Made by a program: the position numbers and the translations under genes. A stretch of DNA of 64,000 nucleotides from Rickettsiales bacterium (GTDB taxonomy: Bacteria; Pseudomonadota; Alphaproteobacteria; G027485855), in the NCBI GenBank assembly GCA_027485855.1, contig JAIXQD010000021.1:186001-250000 (forward strand). Reading direction: 5' to 3'. This document shows positions 17,443-27,659 of this stretch, one piece after another. Position 1 is the stretch's first letter. Every line of letters begins with the position of its first letter. Under the pieces are notes generated by a model that searched no databases, was not told where the DNA came from, and saw only the letters and a program-made list of their open reading frames with translations.

Positions 17443-18738
17443 CTACCTTTGCCAACCATCAATTTTAAAAACACGTTCTAGGAGCTTGCGTTCTGGCCCG
17501 CCAGAAGCAGGGGCAAACCAAACCTCAAACCGAGCGGCATAATATTGCTCCCAGTCGCCTTCGTAAATCATAATATGAGAGTTCGATAGAAACTGCTCTT
17601 GGTTATTATCCGACCAGCCTATCCATTCACTGGAGTCTTGCTTTAAATCATCTTCAGAAAGAGGTGTGTTTTTTGTAACTTCAAAAGCCTTAAGATAAAC
17701 CATGCCTCGTTCCCCAGGATTAGCGCGGATATAGACATCATATATCCCATTTGACCCGGAAATATCTAACGAGGGGGGCCCCATGCTGATGCTGCTTGCA
17801 GGAAGCATGCTTTTTATTTGCTCCCAATCACTGAGAGTTAAAAAGCGTTTAAATTCTTGGTTGAGGTATGACAGGGATGCTTCGGTAATGCGGCGCTGTT
17901 TGGCAGAAGACTGCTCCATAATCTCAACTAATAAATTATTTTCCTTTATACTCACATAACTCCCATACTGCGCAAATTGTCTACGCTCTTGCCTCAAAAT
18001 AACATCTTGTTTCTGACCACAACGCAACAAGGTGACACCTACATTACCAAAAGAAGAATCGGCTGAAAAACTTATAGTTGTTCTGGTCTGAAACTGCTTG
18101 TCTGGCCCACTCTGCCATCGTTTGAGGCCAGAACTTGTGTAATTAGCATGAAGTGTCGTTTGCCAGATGCCATCCACAACCCACCGCCGCGTAGCGAAAA
18201 GCGTGCCGTGCCGCGTATATAAACGCCAGGCAGGATGAGCGGCAAGATATCGCAGCAGATTTTCACTATTATTTAGGTAGGCTGTAACAAGGCTGGACAT
18301 ATCGCATGATATGGTCGCGTTATCGCTGCCAGAATTATTCAGGCTATTTAAAACTGTTTGTTGAAAAGGGTCGTCAGTAACGGCGGAGATTGTTCCTTTA
18401 ATATTCCGCGTGTTTACGACTTCGATATCTGTGGGTATGGTAAGATTCTTTGCAAAATCATCACCACTTGGGCCGAATAACCACATAAAAGTAAAAACCA
18501 CGGATAACACTTTGAGTAAAATAAGAAATGAAAAAAGATTAATTGCAGATTTTAGCCATCTTTTTTTAAAAAGATTAACGATTGAAACCACAAATACGCC
18601 TGCAAGAGCAATATTCACCAGTAATAAAATGCCTGAATTCATAGGCCCTATAAATAGATAAGCAATAGCCAGTGAAACTGTGATGACTGATGGTATCCAA
18701 AAACTTGAATTATAGGCCTTCCAAAATCTTTTAATCAT
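17443..18738 (-). CDS. Unknown membrane protein with large extracytoplasmic or cytosolic domain
   Basis: A 431-residue protein. Three transmembrane helices lie at about 13-31, 35-54 and 63-87, followed by about 340 soluble residues rich in Ser, Asn and aromatic residues, with no motif I recognise. The soluble part looks all-beta toward the end (GIYDVYIRANPGERGMVYLK, YYAARFEVWFAP). The start has a good ribosome binding site (TAGGAGCCGAAT before the ATG). It lies in the AT-richer patch next to tRNA-Ser, so it is probably accessory. Confidence 0.7.
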   Translation of the reverse strand: MIKRFWKAYNSSFWIPSVITVSLAIAYLFIGPMNSGILLLVNIALAGVFVVSIVNLFKKRWLKSAINLFSFLILLKVLSVVFTFMWLFGPSGDDFAKNLTIPTDIEVVNTRNIKGTISAVTDDPFQQTVLNSLNNSGSDNATISCDMSSLVTAYLNNSENLLRYLAAHPAWRLYTRHGTLFATRRWVVDGIWQTTLHANYTSSGLKRWQSGPDKQFQTRTTISFSADSSFGNVGVTLLRCGQKQDVILRQERRQFAQYGSYVSIKENNLLVEIMEQSSAKQRRITEASLSYLNQEFKRFLTLSDWEQIKSMLPASSISMGPPSLDISGSNGIYDVYIRANPGERGMVYLKAFEVTKNTPLSEDDLKQDSSEWIGWSDNNQEQFLSNSHIMIYEGDWEQYYAARFEVWFAPASGGPERKLLERVFKIDGWQR

Positions 18739-19029
18739 ATTCGGCTCCTACATCTTAAGTCTTCAAAATTCCATTCGCAGTTTTTTTTCAGACTTTGAAT
18801 AGGGGGTTCATTGCACAAGCTGTTAGCTAGAAAACTCCGTAGCAGTACTGAGCCCGCATATATTTCTTCGAGTTTTAGCTTATGTTCTCTGCAAGCCGCT
18901 TTGTTCATCAATATATAAGTAAGGCGGTGGTTTTGAAAGATATTGAAGTTATGTTGCGCCTCCGACGTCCAAAATGCTTATGCGCATTTTGTCGAACCCG
19001 CGACGCTTCTTTCCTATCCAATCCCAGTC
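18739..19029. other. Intergenic region between accessory patch and tRNA-Ser (291 bp)
   Basis: I see no gene. It holds the leader of the membrane-protein gene and a short imperfect palindrome, CAAAATGCTTATGCGCATTTTG, near 18970-18992. No direct repeat of the tRNA 3' end was found by eye. Confidence 0.4.
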
Positions 19030-19065
19030 ATAAATAAAGGGGCCAAAAAGGCCCCTTTATTTATG
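19030..19065 (-). terminator. Terminator downstream of tRNA-Ser(GCT)
   Basis: ATAAATAAAGGGGCC and GGCCCCTTTATTTAT form a 15-bp perfect inverted repeat around AAAAA. On the minus strand it follows the tRNA 3' end directly. The symmetric A/T arms mean it can work in both directions. Confidence 0.85.
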
Positions 19066-19157
19066 GCGGAGACGGAGGGATTCGAACCCTCGATACAAGT
19101 TTAAGCTCGTATAACGGTTTAGCAAACCGCCGCCTTCAGCCACTCGGCCACGTCTCC
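19064..19157 (-). tRNA. tRNA-Ser(GCT)
   Basis: The minus strand reads GGAGACGTGGCCGAGTGGC at the 5' end. Anticodon GCT sits in the loop of GGTTTGCTAAACC, a long class II variable arm follows, then GGTTCGAATCC, and the acceptor CGTCTCC with G and an encoded CCA. The 7-bp acceptor pairs fully. It reads AGC/AGT codons. Confidence 0.95.
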
Positions 19158-19234
19158 GCATTGTTGCATTTGGGGCAAGCCCAAACAGCAACAGGCTTTC
19201 TTTATACCATTATCGTCTTATCTGGCTAGGGGTA

Positions 19235-20173
19235 TTATTTGCTTTGTTGCTGGCGGTTTTTGGGCGCATTTTTAGCATCACTTTTAACAGGCACACGACT
19301 GGTTAAAGCATGGCATAAAATAGCGGCTGTGGCGGCAACATTAAGCGATTGCACCTGCCCGCTACCTGGTAAATAGAGCCATTTTTCGCAGGCTTTGCGG
19401 GTGGCTGCGGTAAGGCCGGTTTCTTCTTGCCCCAGTACTAAAATAATTGGCCTTGTTGGCAAATCGGCCGGGTTGGTTATAAAGCGCGCATCGGCGTTAT
19501 TTTTCTCAGTTTTATTTGCTTTACTATTGTTTACATCGGGCAAAGTTGTGCCAACGATGCAAAAGCTATTTGATAATTGCCGCAGCAACACTGGCAAATC
19601 GGCCGTGGCGCTTAAGCGCACCGCCTCTAGCCCGCCCTCGGCAATACGATAAGCCGCATCAGGCAGGCTGGTGGGCAGCTCTTTTACACCCAGCAAAATA
19701 TCGCTGACGCCGAAAAATGCAGCCGTGCGCGCAATTGCGCCAATATTATGCGGGTTGCCCAATTGCTCGAGCGCCAAAATAAGCCGTGGCGGCTGTCTTT
19801 GCCACTCACCCACCGGTGCGGGCGATATTGCCGAGGCCAGCACCACCGCAACAAGCCCACCATGATGCGGCGTTGCGGTGATTTTTGCTAATTCATCGGC
19901 CGACATTTGCCGGTAAGCGCATTTTTGCTCGGCCAAATATTTGCAAATAGGCCCCGCTTTTTGTTTTTGCTCGGGGGTGTAGTAAAGCCGAATAATATCG
20001 CTTTTGCGGCTGGCAAATAATGCCGTTACTGCCGATACACCGCACACATGCCGCCATTTAGGCGCCGCTGCAGGCTTTGCTTCGGGCATATTTTGGGCCG
20101 TGTTTTGAGCTTGCGGCGCAGGCAGTGGGCGCTGGGGACGCTGGGGGGTAAAACGCGAAGAATGGTTAGCCAT
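19235..20173 (-). CDS. rlmB: SpoU/TrmH-family RNA 2'-O-methyltransferase (RlmB-like)
   Basis: A 312-residue protein. A basic, Pro/Gln-rich N-terminus (about 1-40) precedes the substrate-binding domain ([19 protein letters not shown]). The SPOUT catalytic domain has [20 protein letters not shown] (motif 1), [10 protein letters not shown] (motif 2) and [20 protein letters not shown] (motif 3). These are the knot motifs of enzymes that methylate G2251 of 23S rRNA (RlmB) or related sites. I start it at MANHSSRF (20173); the in-frame extension to 20263 runs into the divergent promoter region. It could also be another TrmH paralogue such as RlmB-like YjfH. Confidence 0.85.
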   Translation of the reverse strand: MANHSSRFTPQRPQRPLPAPQAQNTAQNMPEAKPAAAPKWRHVCGVSAVTALFASRKSDIIRLYYTPEQKQKAGPICKYLAEQKCAYRQMSADELAKITATPHHGGLVAVVLASAISPAPVGEWQRQPPRLILALEQLGNPHNIGAIARTAAFFGVSDILLGVKELPTSLPDAAYRIAEGGLEAVRLSATADLPVLLRQLSNSFCIVGTTLPDVNNSKANKTEKNNADARFITNPADLPTRPIILVLGQEETGLTAATRKACEKWLYLPGSGQVQSLNVAATAAILCHALTSRVPVKSDAKNAPKNRQQQSK

Positions 20174-20320
20174 GGGCTGGTTATAACTTATTCTTGGCGC
20201 CACAGCATAGAGAATTGCACAAAACCCCATCTTTCGATATGTTTCGTCGCCAGGCGCCCGCATATTTGCAGCGTCTCGGCTTTGCCCTATAATTTACCTA
20301 ATATATCACCAGAGGCCGCT

Positions 20321-21355
20321 ATGCGTATTTTAGAAGATGTAAAACTTGATTTTGACGATGTGCTGCTTTTGCCCAAGCGCAGCCGCTTGGCCTCGCGTTC
20401 AGAGGTGGCCCTCAATCGTAGCTTTACCTTTATGTATAGTGGCGAAGTGATTGATAGCGTGCCGGTTATGGCCGCAAATATGGATACCGTCGGCACGCTT
20501 GAAATGGCTACAGCCTTGGCCGAGCATAAAATGCACACAGCGCTGCATAAGTTTTATTCAATTGAAACACTGACAGAATTTTTTGCGTTACCCGCCGCCA
20601 GCTATAGCTGGTACAGCATGGGCATCACTGAAAATGATTTTGAAAAATTTAACGCCACACTCAAAGCGGGTGCTGCTATTAAGCGCGTGGTTATGGATGT
20701 GGCCAATGGCTATCAGGAAGTATTTGTCGATGCGGTGCGGCGCGTGCGCAAAGCCCACCCCAGCCTTACCATTATGGCCGGCAATGTTGTCAGTGGCGAG
20801 ATGACCGAAGCACTTATTTTAGCCGGCGCCGATTGTGTAAAAGTTGGCATAGGCCCTGGCAGTGTTTGCACCACACGCAAAGTAACCGGCGTTGGTTACC
20901 CGCAGCTATCGGCGATAATTGAATGTGCTGATGCAGCGCATGGTTTAGGCGGGCAAGTGTGCGGCGATGGCGGCTGCAAAGTGCCCGGCGATGTCGCCAA
21001 AGCATTTTGTGCAGGCGCCGATTTTGTCATGCTGGGCGGCATGCTGGCAGGCCATGATGAATCGGCCGGCGAGCTGATTGAACGCAACGGCAAAAAACTT
21101 AAGCTTTACTATGGCATGTCGTCTGAAGTAGCGATGACCCGCCATCATGGTGGGGTGGCTAAATATCGCGCCCCCGAGGGGAAGGCCGTAGAAGTGCCCT
21201 ATCGCGGGCCGGTGCTTAACACGGTGCAAGAGATATTGGGCGGCATTCGCTCGGCAGGCACATATATTGGCGCAAGACGGCTGAAAGAATATAGTAAACG
21301 CGCAACTTTTGTGCGCGTTTCCCGTCAGCTTAATACGGTTTTTGGCGATAGCTGA
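20321..21355 (+). CDS. guaC: GMP reductase
   Basis: A 344-residue protein of the IMPDH/GMPR family without CBS domains. The GMPR-type N-terminus is [16 protein letters not shown]. Other landmarks are [12 protein letters not shown], the K+/substrate loop [20 protein letters not shown] with catalytic Cys at about 183, and [16 protein letters not shown]. Its size matches GuaC (about 347 residues) rather than IMPDH (about 490). It deaminates GMP to IMP with NADPH in purine salvage. I start it at ATG 20321 behind AGAGG. An in-frame extension back to 20048 lies over the divergent methyltransferase gene and is rejected. Confidence 0.95.
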   Translation: MRILEDVKLDFDDVLLLPKRSRLASRSEVALNRSFTFMYSGEVIDSVPVMAANMDTVGTLEMATALAEHKMHTALHKFYSIETLTEFFALPAASYSWYSMGITENDFEKFNATLKAGAAIKRVVMDVANGYQEVFVDAVRRVRKAHPSLTIMAGNVVSGEMTEALILAGADCVKVGIGPGSVCTTRKVTGVGYPQLSAIIECADAAHGLGGQVCGDGGCKVPGDVAKAFCAGADFVMLGGMLAGHDESAGELIERNGKKLKLYYGMSSEVAMTRHHGGVAKYRAPEGKAVEVPYRGPVLNTVQEILGGIRSAGTYIGARRLKEYSKRATFVRVSRQLNTVFGDS

Positions 21356-21500
21356 AAATAAAAAGCCATAAATCCGGCTTGCAACTATTAAAATACTAGA
21401 GAGCATGCACTGCAATACGTTATGGTATTTGCATAGAGGTCATATGACCAAAATTATTTAATAAAAAGACATATTTGCAATCTAAATCAGGGATATAGAG

Positions 21501-24500
21501 ATGAATCAGGATCAAGATAAACTGAACATCACTCTTAACTATCGCAAAGGCGGCGTCATTGAAGCCCAAAAATTTGCGGCCACTAACCCGCTTTTAGTCA
21601 GCTATAACGCTGGCATAGAGCAGGATAATAATAGCAAGCGCACATTTATCTCGCTGGCCTCGCTTTTGGCCAACAGCATCAGCGCTGATAGCAGCTATAT
21701 TACCCGCAGCATTGAAACGGCAGGTGGCGATATTGCCATCTTGCGCCGCACACTTGAAGCCATCAATGCCAACATTCCGCCTGCCAAAAGCGGGCAAGCC
21801 CTTGATGAGGGCTGTCACGCACCAATTTTTTTAGCCGCACAAGCCGCCGCCGAAAAAATGGGCGATGAGTTTGTCAATACCGACCATCTTATTCTGGCAC
21901 TGCTCAATGGCGTTGAGGCCGAGCACCCAACTGCTGTTAATCACGCGGCACAGCTGAGTGCGGCTTTAAGCAATGCCGGCCTTACTGCTCAATCCTACAA
22001 AAAAAGCGTGCTTGATTTACGTCGCGGGGCGCGCATTAAAACACAATTTGACGGCGAAAATTTTGGCACGCTTGGCCTTTATACCAAGCTGATTGCCGCA
22101 GCAGGTCAAGAGCGCACGCCCTTTATGAACCGCAGCGAAGAAATGCGCCGCATTGAAAAGCAAATTGCTAAAACTGAGGGTAATTCGGTTTGGCTGACGG
22201 GCGAGTTTGGCGTTGGCAAAACTGCACTGGTTGAAGCTTTTGCCGCACGCTTAGCCGATGGCCAAACCCCGCGCCAACTGGCAGGGCGCAAGCTGCTTAA
22301 GCTTGACCTCAGCCGCTTTATTGCCGGCGCTGGCAATGAGCTAGATACACGCTTTAAGGCGCTGTGCGATGAAGCCGAAGCCGATGGCGATAAAATTCTT
22401 TATATCGACGAAATTGAGCGCCTGTTGCTTGATAATGGTTCGGTGCGCGCCAGCTTAGCCATTATTTTAAACGATGTGGTCAGCCGTGGGCAGTTACCCA
22501 TTATTGCCACCTCAGACGGTGGTCGCGCCGAAGTTTTAAGCACGGCTGACCAAAGCCTGTTCAAAAAATTTGAGCGTATTCGTTTGCAAGAGCCAAGCGA
22601 CGATTTAGCCCGCGAGATGCTTTATGCTCACCGCGACAGCATTGCTGCACGTCACGGCGTTGAGATTGAAGACGAGGCTATTGCCCGCGTTATCAAACAA
22701 ACCAAGCGCTATCAGTCGGATGAAAAATTCCCCAAAAAAGCCATTGATGCGCTTGATGAGGCCGCGAGCCTTGTGGCCATCCGTGCCGAGCGCCCCGAAG
22801 TGCTGACCAGCAAAGATGAGCAGCTCATTCTTATGGTGGCCGAGCTCGACAGCTTGAAAAACAAAAGCGATGATGCCAGTGCGCAGCGTCAAAAAATACT
22901 GCAAGAGCAATTTGATAAGCTGGAAGATGAGCTCACTGCGCTCGAACAGCAGTGGGAAAATGAGCAAAGCCTGCGCATGGCTGTCGAAACCGCTCGCAGC
23001 AGCTTGCAGCAATCAGAAAATAAATTGCAGCAACTGAAGCAAGAGCGCGAGCAGCTTGGCCAAGGCCAGCAAGTGCTGCAAGCGGCAAATGCCAATGGCG
23101 ACAATCATCAAGTGGCCGCGCCCGTCAGCAAAGACATTGTGGAAAAGCGCCAGCGCATCGAAGCCGACATCAAGCGCGCTGAAATGCGTGATTTACCCGC
23201 CCAACGCACTGCGCTGAGCGAAGCTGAAAAAAATCTGGCCGCACTTGGCGATAATCGCTTGGCGCAATTAGTGGTAACGCCAAAAGATATTGACCAGGCC
23301 TTAACGGTAGCAACCGGTATCCCCATTGGTCAGGGCGATGATGAAGCCAAATATGCGCCAGGCGCTATTGAAGCCGCACTTGAAAAACGCGTGGTGGGCC
23401 AAAAGAAAGCTGTCAGCATTGTGGCCGAAGGTATTCGTCGTGCTAAAAAGGGCCTTAATGATGCAGGCAAGCCGCTGCTGGTGGTGTTTTTTGCCGGCCC
23501 CTCGGGCGTTGGTAAAACCGAATTAGCCAAAGCCACCGCCGAGTTTGAATTTGGCGGCGAAGATCGGGTTATTCGTTATGATATGGGCGAATATACCGAG
23601 CCACACACAGTCTCGACCTTGTTGGGCGCCCCTCCTGGCTATCAAGGCAGCGAGCAAGGCGGCAAGCTGGTCAATGACATCAATAATGCGCCCTACTCGG
23701 TGCTGTTATTCGATGAAATTGAAAAAGCGCACCCCAGTCTGTTTCCTATTTTGCTCAAGCTGCTCGATGAAGGCAAAGTCACTGACCGTCAGCACAACAC
23801 CGCTGATGCGCGTAACTGCATTATCGTCATGACCTCGAATGTGGGTAAGGAATATTTCGAGCAATTTAAAAATGGCAGTATTAAAACGCCGGAAGAGCTT
23901 AATCGTTTGGTCAAAGAAGCCTATAATGAGCGCTTCCCCGTTGAATTGCGTGGCCGTATTAGCTCGGGCTTCACCATCTTTAATTCGCTCGACCCCAAAG
24001 TGACGCGGATGATTATCCCCATTCAAACACGCAAGCTGAATAAGCTGATGGATGAGCGCCAAGTGAAAGTGGCCCTCACCCCCAGCGCCGAAGATTGGTT
24101 GGCCAAATATGGCTACGACCCCAATTTGGGCGCCCGTCCGCTGAATAATTTGTATCGGGATATTATTGTCAATGGCGTAGCCAAGCTGGTCACCGATGGC
24201 ATGCTGCTGCCCGGTCAAGATGTGAGCGTGGATGTGCAACCACAAAAAGTGACAGTGCAAAGCCACATCACCTCGGCCGAGGAGATCATGAAAATTGTTG
24301 ATGGTCTGGACGAGTTCAAACCCACCATTCAAGAGCTGCAAGAGCAATTACAAAAACTTTGCAGCAAATTAAGCTATGCTGAATTGACACAAGATAACCC
24401 GCCCGTAGAAGAGATGCACGAAATTGAAGTGCCATGGCCTACGCTTAAAGTGAGTGACCGCTTGCGTCCGGCGCCCGCAATTAACATTGCCAACGCTAAA

Positions 24501-24584
24501 GCCGATATTACCGGCCAAGGCAACAAAGGGCCAGAACGCCCCACAACGGCGCCCATCACAAGCAACGCCGCCACTTTAGGCTAA
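21501..24584 (+). CDS. Divergent ClpB-like double AAA+ ATPase (first of a tandem pair)
   Basis: A 1027-residue protein. The N-terminal Clp-type helical domain (about 40-180) includes FVNTDHLILALL. D1 has Walker A GEFGVGKTAL (about 233-242) and Walker B ILYIDEIERLLLD. A long coiled-coil middle region spans about 440-600. D2 has Walker A GPSGVGKTEL (about 665), Walker B LLFDEIEKAHP, sensor MTSNVG and GARPLNN. A C-terminal extension of about 100 residues is unlike ClpB. D2 keeps the aromatic pore loop (GYQG) and an Arg in the finger position (LRGRIS). In D1 the ClpB KYRG pore loop is replaced by AGAGNELDTRF, and the Arg-finger pair by KKF. It is probably an ATP-driven remodelling machine with an altered D1. 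It is not canonical ClpB and not obviously TssH. Twelve bases separate it from its paralogue. Confidence 0.85.
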   Translation: MNQDQDKLNITLNYRKGGVIEAQKFAATNPLLVSYNAGIEQDNNSKRTFISLASLLANSISADSSYITRSIETAGGDIAILRRTLEAINANIPPAKSGQALDEGCHAPIFLAAQAAAEKMGDEFVNTDHLILALLNGVEAEHPTAVNHAAQLSAALSNAGLTAQSYKKSVLDLRRGARIKTQFDGENFGTLGLYTKLIAAAGQERTPFMNRSEEMRRIEKQIAKTEGNSVWLTGEFGVGKTALVEAFAARLADGQTPRQLAGRKLLKLDLSRFIAGAGNELDTRFKALCDEAEADGDKILYIDEIERLLLDNGSVRASLAIILNDVVSRGQLPIIATSDGGRAEVLSTADQSLFKKFERIRLQEPSDDLAREMLYAHRDSIAARHGVEIEDEAIARVIKQTKRYQSDEKFPKKAIDALDEAASLVAIRAERPEVLTSKDEQLILMVAELDSLKNKSDDASAQRQKILQEQFDKLEDELTALEQQWENEQSLRMAVETARSSLQQSENKLQQLKQEREQLGQGQQVLQAANANGDNHQVAAPVSKDIVEKRQRIEADIKRAEMRDLPAQRTALSEAEKNLAALGDNRLAQLVVTPKDIDQALTVATGIPIGQGDDEAKYAPGAIEAALEKRVVGQKKAVSIVAEGIRRAKKGLNDAGKPLLVVFFAGPSGVGKTELAKATAEFEFGGEDRVIRYDMGEYTEPHTVSTLLGAPPGYQGSEQGGKLVNDINNAPYSVLLFDEIEKAHPSLFPILLKLLDEGKVTDRQHNTADARNCIIVMTSNVGKEYFEQFKNGSIKTPEELNRLVKEAYNERFPVELRGRISSGFTIFNSLDPKVTRMIIPIQTRKLNKLMDERQVKVALTPSAEDWLAKYGYDPNLGARPLNNLYRDIIVNGVAKLVTDGMLLPGQDVSVDVQPQKVTVQSHITSAEEIMKIVDGLDEFKPTIQELQEQLQKLCSKLSYAELTQDNPPVEEMHEIEVPWPTLKVSDRLRPAPAINIANAKADITGQGNKGPERPTTAPITSNAATLG

Positions 24585-24596
24585 GGGAGCGACAAA

Positions 24597-27500
24597 ATGA
24601 ACCAAGGTCAAGAACCAACTTTTGATGTGCTGCTCAACGACCGCAGCACTAATGTGCCCAGCAAATATGGGGTGAATATGACGAGCGCTTTGCAGCGCTA
24701 TTATAACAGCGGTCTTGAGCAAGATGCTCAATCTGCACCAGGCACACAAGGCAAAGATTATAGCAACCTTGCTTCTATTTTATTGGCCGCGCTCGCCAGC
24801 GAAGAATCTTATATCTCGCGCGCAATCAGCAAAGCGGGCGGTGACCGCACCGTGCTTGTACGTGGCCTGCAGCAAGTTTGGCAAGATATCCCCAAGAGCG
24901 CCGATGGTATCGTCAAGGATTTAGGCTATCTTGCGCCAATTTTTGCTGGTGCAGATAATGTACGCTTAACCATGGGTGATAAATTTCATAATACCGATCA
25001 TCTGGTAGCTGCCCTGCTGCAAGGCGAATATCAGCCAAGCTCAACGGCAATGACTGCGCATTATACCAAGCTGCAAGAGGCTTTTGCCAATGCCGGTATT
25101 GATGCCGATATTTGGCAAAAAACTATCGAAGAAATGCGCCATGGTGCACGCATTGGCAGCCGCATGGATGGTGAGCTATTTGATAGTCTTGGTCTTTATA
25201 CCAATGACATGGCCATACTGGCCGTCGAAAAGCCAGAGCCGGTATTTTTAGGCCGCCGCGCCGAGATTGACCGTATCGAAGCACAATTAGCCAAAGCGCA
25301 AGGCAACTCGGCTTGGCTGACGGGTGATTTTGGGGTGGGCAAAACCGCCATTGCCGAAGCCGTGGCCGATCGGATCAGCCTTGAAGAATCTCGCGCCGAA
25401 TTGCGCGGTCGCGTGGTGCTGCGTCTTAATATGAGCAAGCTGATTACCGGACAAGCCGGTGACCCTGCCGACAGATTGCGCGCCATTTGTGACGAAGCTG
25501 CGCGCGATGGCAATAAAATCCTGCTGATTGATGAAGTAGAGCGCCTGCTGCTTGATAATGGCGCTATTCGTGCCAATGTGGCCGTGGTGCTCAATGATGT
25601 GCTCAGTGCGGGCCGCTTGCCCATGCTGCTCACCTCGGATGGCGGGCGGGCTGATGCGCTTTACAGCAATGATGCCAGCCTCTTTGATAAACTAGCGCGC
25701 ATTGATGTGCGCGAACCCAGCGCTGAACTTGCCACCGAAATGCTTTATGCCCACCGTGAGCGCATTGAGCAGCTTTATGGCGTAACCATCACCGACGAAG
25801 CCCTGCAACGGGCCGTGGCGCAAACACAAAAATACCAAGCCGATAAGCGCCTACCCAAAAAAGCCGTTGATGCGCTAGAAGCCGCAGCCAGCCAAGTGGC
25901 GCTTGAAAAAGAGCGCCCCGCGCAATTAGTCAAGCTCGCACAAACCCAAGAGAACATCGAAGCCGAGCTGCGTCGTTTAAATGTGCGGCAAGATGCCGCG
26001 GCTCTACAGCGCAAAGCCGAGCTCACCCAGCAACAAGCCGAAGCCGTGAACAGCGAAGCCGAGCTAGAAGCCAAATGGGAGCAAGAGCTTGAAATTTATA
26101 AAGCCGTGCAGCGCGCCCAAGAAAATATTGTGGCAGCAGAAGACAAGCAATATGAGCTGCGCACGCAAATAGAGCAGTTGGCCGGCGCACAACAACAAAT
26201 GCAGCTGGTAACGGATGGCAGCGAAAGCAAAACTATCAGCACCGCTGCGCCCAGCCTTGCAACCCAGCAGCGCGAATTAAAAACCCAGCTCAAAACGCTT
26301 GAGCGCAAATTGCCGCAATTGCAGCAGCAGCTCGAACAGGCGCAAAAAGCCGCCGCCGACTATGCCCCACATCGCTTGGTTGATGGCACAGTCAATGCGG
26401 TGGATATTGATGAAGCTATCGAGCGCAGCACCGGCATTCGTATTAAACCCGAAGAGACCGATAAATTTGCCAAAGGCAAAATTGAAGCGGCCTTGCGCCA
26501 GCGTGTTGTGGGCCAAGATAAAGCCATTGCCATTGTGGCGGGCGCGGTGCGTCGTGCCGCCATGGGCTTACGCAAAAATGGCAAAACCTTAGGCGTGTTC
26601 TTTTTTGCGGGCCCGTCGGGCGTTGGCAAAACCGAGCTGAGCTTGGCTTTGGCCGAGTTTCTTGGTTACAACATGCTGCGCTATAATATGAATAACTTCA
26701 CCCAAGCGCACACGGTGGCAACCTTGCTGGGCTCGCCCCACGGCTATGAAGGCGGCGGTGGCCCCTTGGTGCGCGACATTAAACAGAACCCTAATTCGGT
26801 TATTCTGCTGGATGAATATGAAAAAGCGCATGCTGATTTCAGCAAAATATTGATGGACCTGTTTGATACCGGCCGCACCACCGATAACCGCAACAACAGC
26901 GCTGACGCCAGCAACTGCTATATCGTCATGACTTCAAACATTGGCGAAGATTACTTCCGCGACTATCGCGATGGCGTGATTAAAACCGAAGCCGAATTGC
27001 TTGATGAAGTCAAACGCGCCTATGAAGAAAAATTCCCAGCGTCGTTCCAAGGGCGCGTTGAGAATTTTATTATCTTTAATAATCTTGACCCTGCGGTCAC
27101 GCGCGAAGTTGTGCCGCTGCAGCTGCGCAAACTCAACGAGCAGTTCAAAGATAATAAGCTCGACATCACCATGGACGCCGCAACCTCGGCCTGGCTGGCC
27201 GAACATGGCTATGACCCACATAAAGGCGTGCGCCCCTTACAAAACTTGTTTGATAAAGTGGTGGCCAATGGCGTGAATGATTTATTCATGGATGGCGATT
27301 TATTGCCCGGCCAGCAAGTGAGCATTACGCTGCAACCGCAGACAGTGCAAATTCAAACACACGCCAGCGCCGAAGATGTTGATGCACGCATTTTCAGCCA
27401 TAAGATTTTTTACCCAACGCTGGCGCAAGCCGAAGCTGAGTTGCAAAAACACTTCAGCAATTTAAGCGATGCCGATAAGAGCCGTGGTGCTGCGCCAGAG

Positions 27501-27659
27501 GCGATGCATAGCGTAGAAGTCATGTGGCCAAGCTTTACAATTACCGACAAATTAGCCGCAGTGCCCGCTATTGAGCTTGGCACACAAGAAGAAGGGCCCG
27601 TACGTCGGCCCAAAGCTGCGGCTGCTGGTGGCAAGCCCGCACCACTAGCCAATAGCTAA
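24597..27659 (+). CDS. Divergent ClpB-like double AAA+ ATPase (second of a tandem pair)
   Basis: A 1020-residue paralogue of the preceding gene with the same order of parts. The Clp-type N domain has FHNTDHLVAALL. D1 Walker A GDFGVGKTAI is near residue 241, with Walker B ILLIDEVERLLLD. A coiled-coil middle region is followed by D2 Walker A GPSGVGKTEL near 670, Walker B ILLDEYEKAHA, and GVRPLQN. The same C-terminal extension is present (EVMWPSF here, EVPWPTL in the first gene). D1 lacks KYRG (ITGQAGDPADRL) and the Arg-finger pair (DKL). D2 keeps GYEG and a finger Arg (FQGRVE). The ATG follows GGGAGCGACAAA. The shared tail and tight operon suggest the two act together, perhaps as a mixed ring. 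Confidence 0.85.
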   Translation: MNQGQEPTFDVLLNDRSTNVPSKYGVNMTSALQRYYNSGLEQDAQSAPGTQGKDYSNLASILLAALASEESYISRAISKAGGDRTVLVRGLQQVWQDIPKSADGIVKDLGYLAPIFAGADNVRLTMGDKFHNTDHLVAALLQGEYQPSSTAMTAHYTKLQEAFANAGIDADIWQKTIEEMRHGARIGSRMDGELFDSLGLYTNDMAILAVEKPEPVFLGRRAEIDRIEAQLAKAQGNSAWLTGDFGVGKTAIAEAVADRISLEESRAELRGRVVLRLNMSKLITGQAGDPADRLRAICDEAARDGNKILLIDEVERLLLDNGAIRANVAVVLNDVLSAGRLPMLLTSDGGRADALYSNDASLFDKLARIDVREPSAELATEMLYAHRERIEQLYGVTITDEALQRAVAQTQKYQADKRLPKKAVDALEAAASQVALEKERPAQLVKLAQTQENIEAELRRLNVRQDAAALQRKAELTQQQAEAVNSEAELEAKWEQELEIYKAVQRAQENIVAAEDKQYELRTQIEQLAGAQQQMQLVTDGSESKTISTAAPSLATQQRELKTQLKTLERKLPQLQQQLEQAQKAAADYAPHRLVDGTVNAVDIDEAIERSTGIRIKPEETDKFAKGKIEAALRQRVVGQDKAIAIVAGAVRRAAMGLRKNGKTLGVFFFAGPSGVGKTELSLALAEFLGYNMLRYNMNNFTQAHTVATLLGSPHGYEGGGGPLVRDIKQNPNSVILLDEYEKAHADFSKILMDLFDTGRTTDNRNNSADASNCYIVMTSNIGEDYFRDYRDGVIKTEAELLDEVKRAYEEKFPASFQGRVENFIIFNNLDPAVTREVVPLQLRKLNEQFKDNKLDITMDAATSAWLAEHGYDPHKGVRPLQNLFDKVVANGVNDLFMDGDLLPGQQVSITLQPQTVQIQTHASAEDVDARIFSHKIFYPTLAQAEAELQKHFSNLSDADKSRGAAPEAMHSVEVMWPSFTITDKLAAVPAIELGTQEEGPVRRPKAAAAGGKPAPLANS

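Noticed and set aside
20048-20320. N-terminal extension of GMP reductase
   Set aside because: It would overlap the divergent methyltransferase gene. The ATG at 20321 has a good ribosome binding site and gives the normal length.
21501-27659. Type VI secretion ClpV (TssH)
   Set aside because: No other tss genes adjoin, both proteins are longer than ClpV, and there is a pair of them with an unrelated C-terminal extension.
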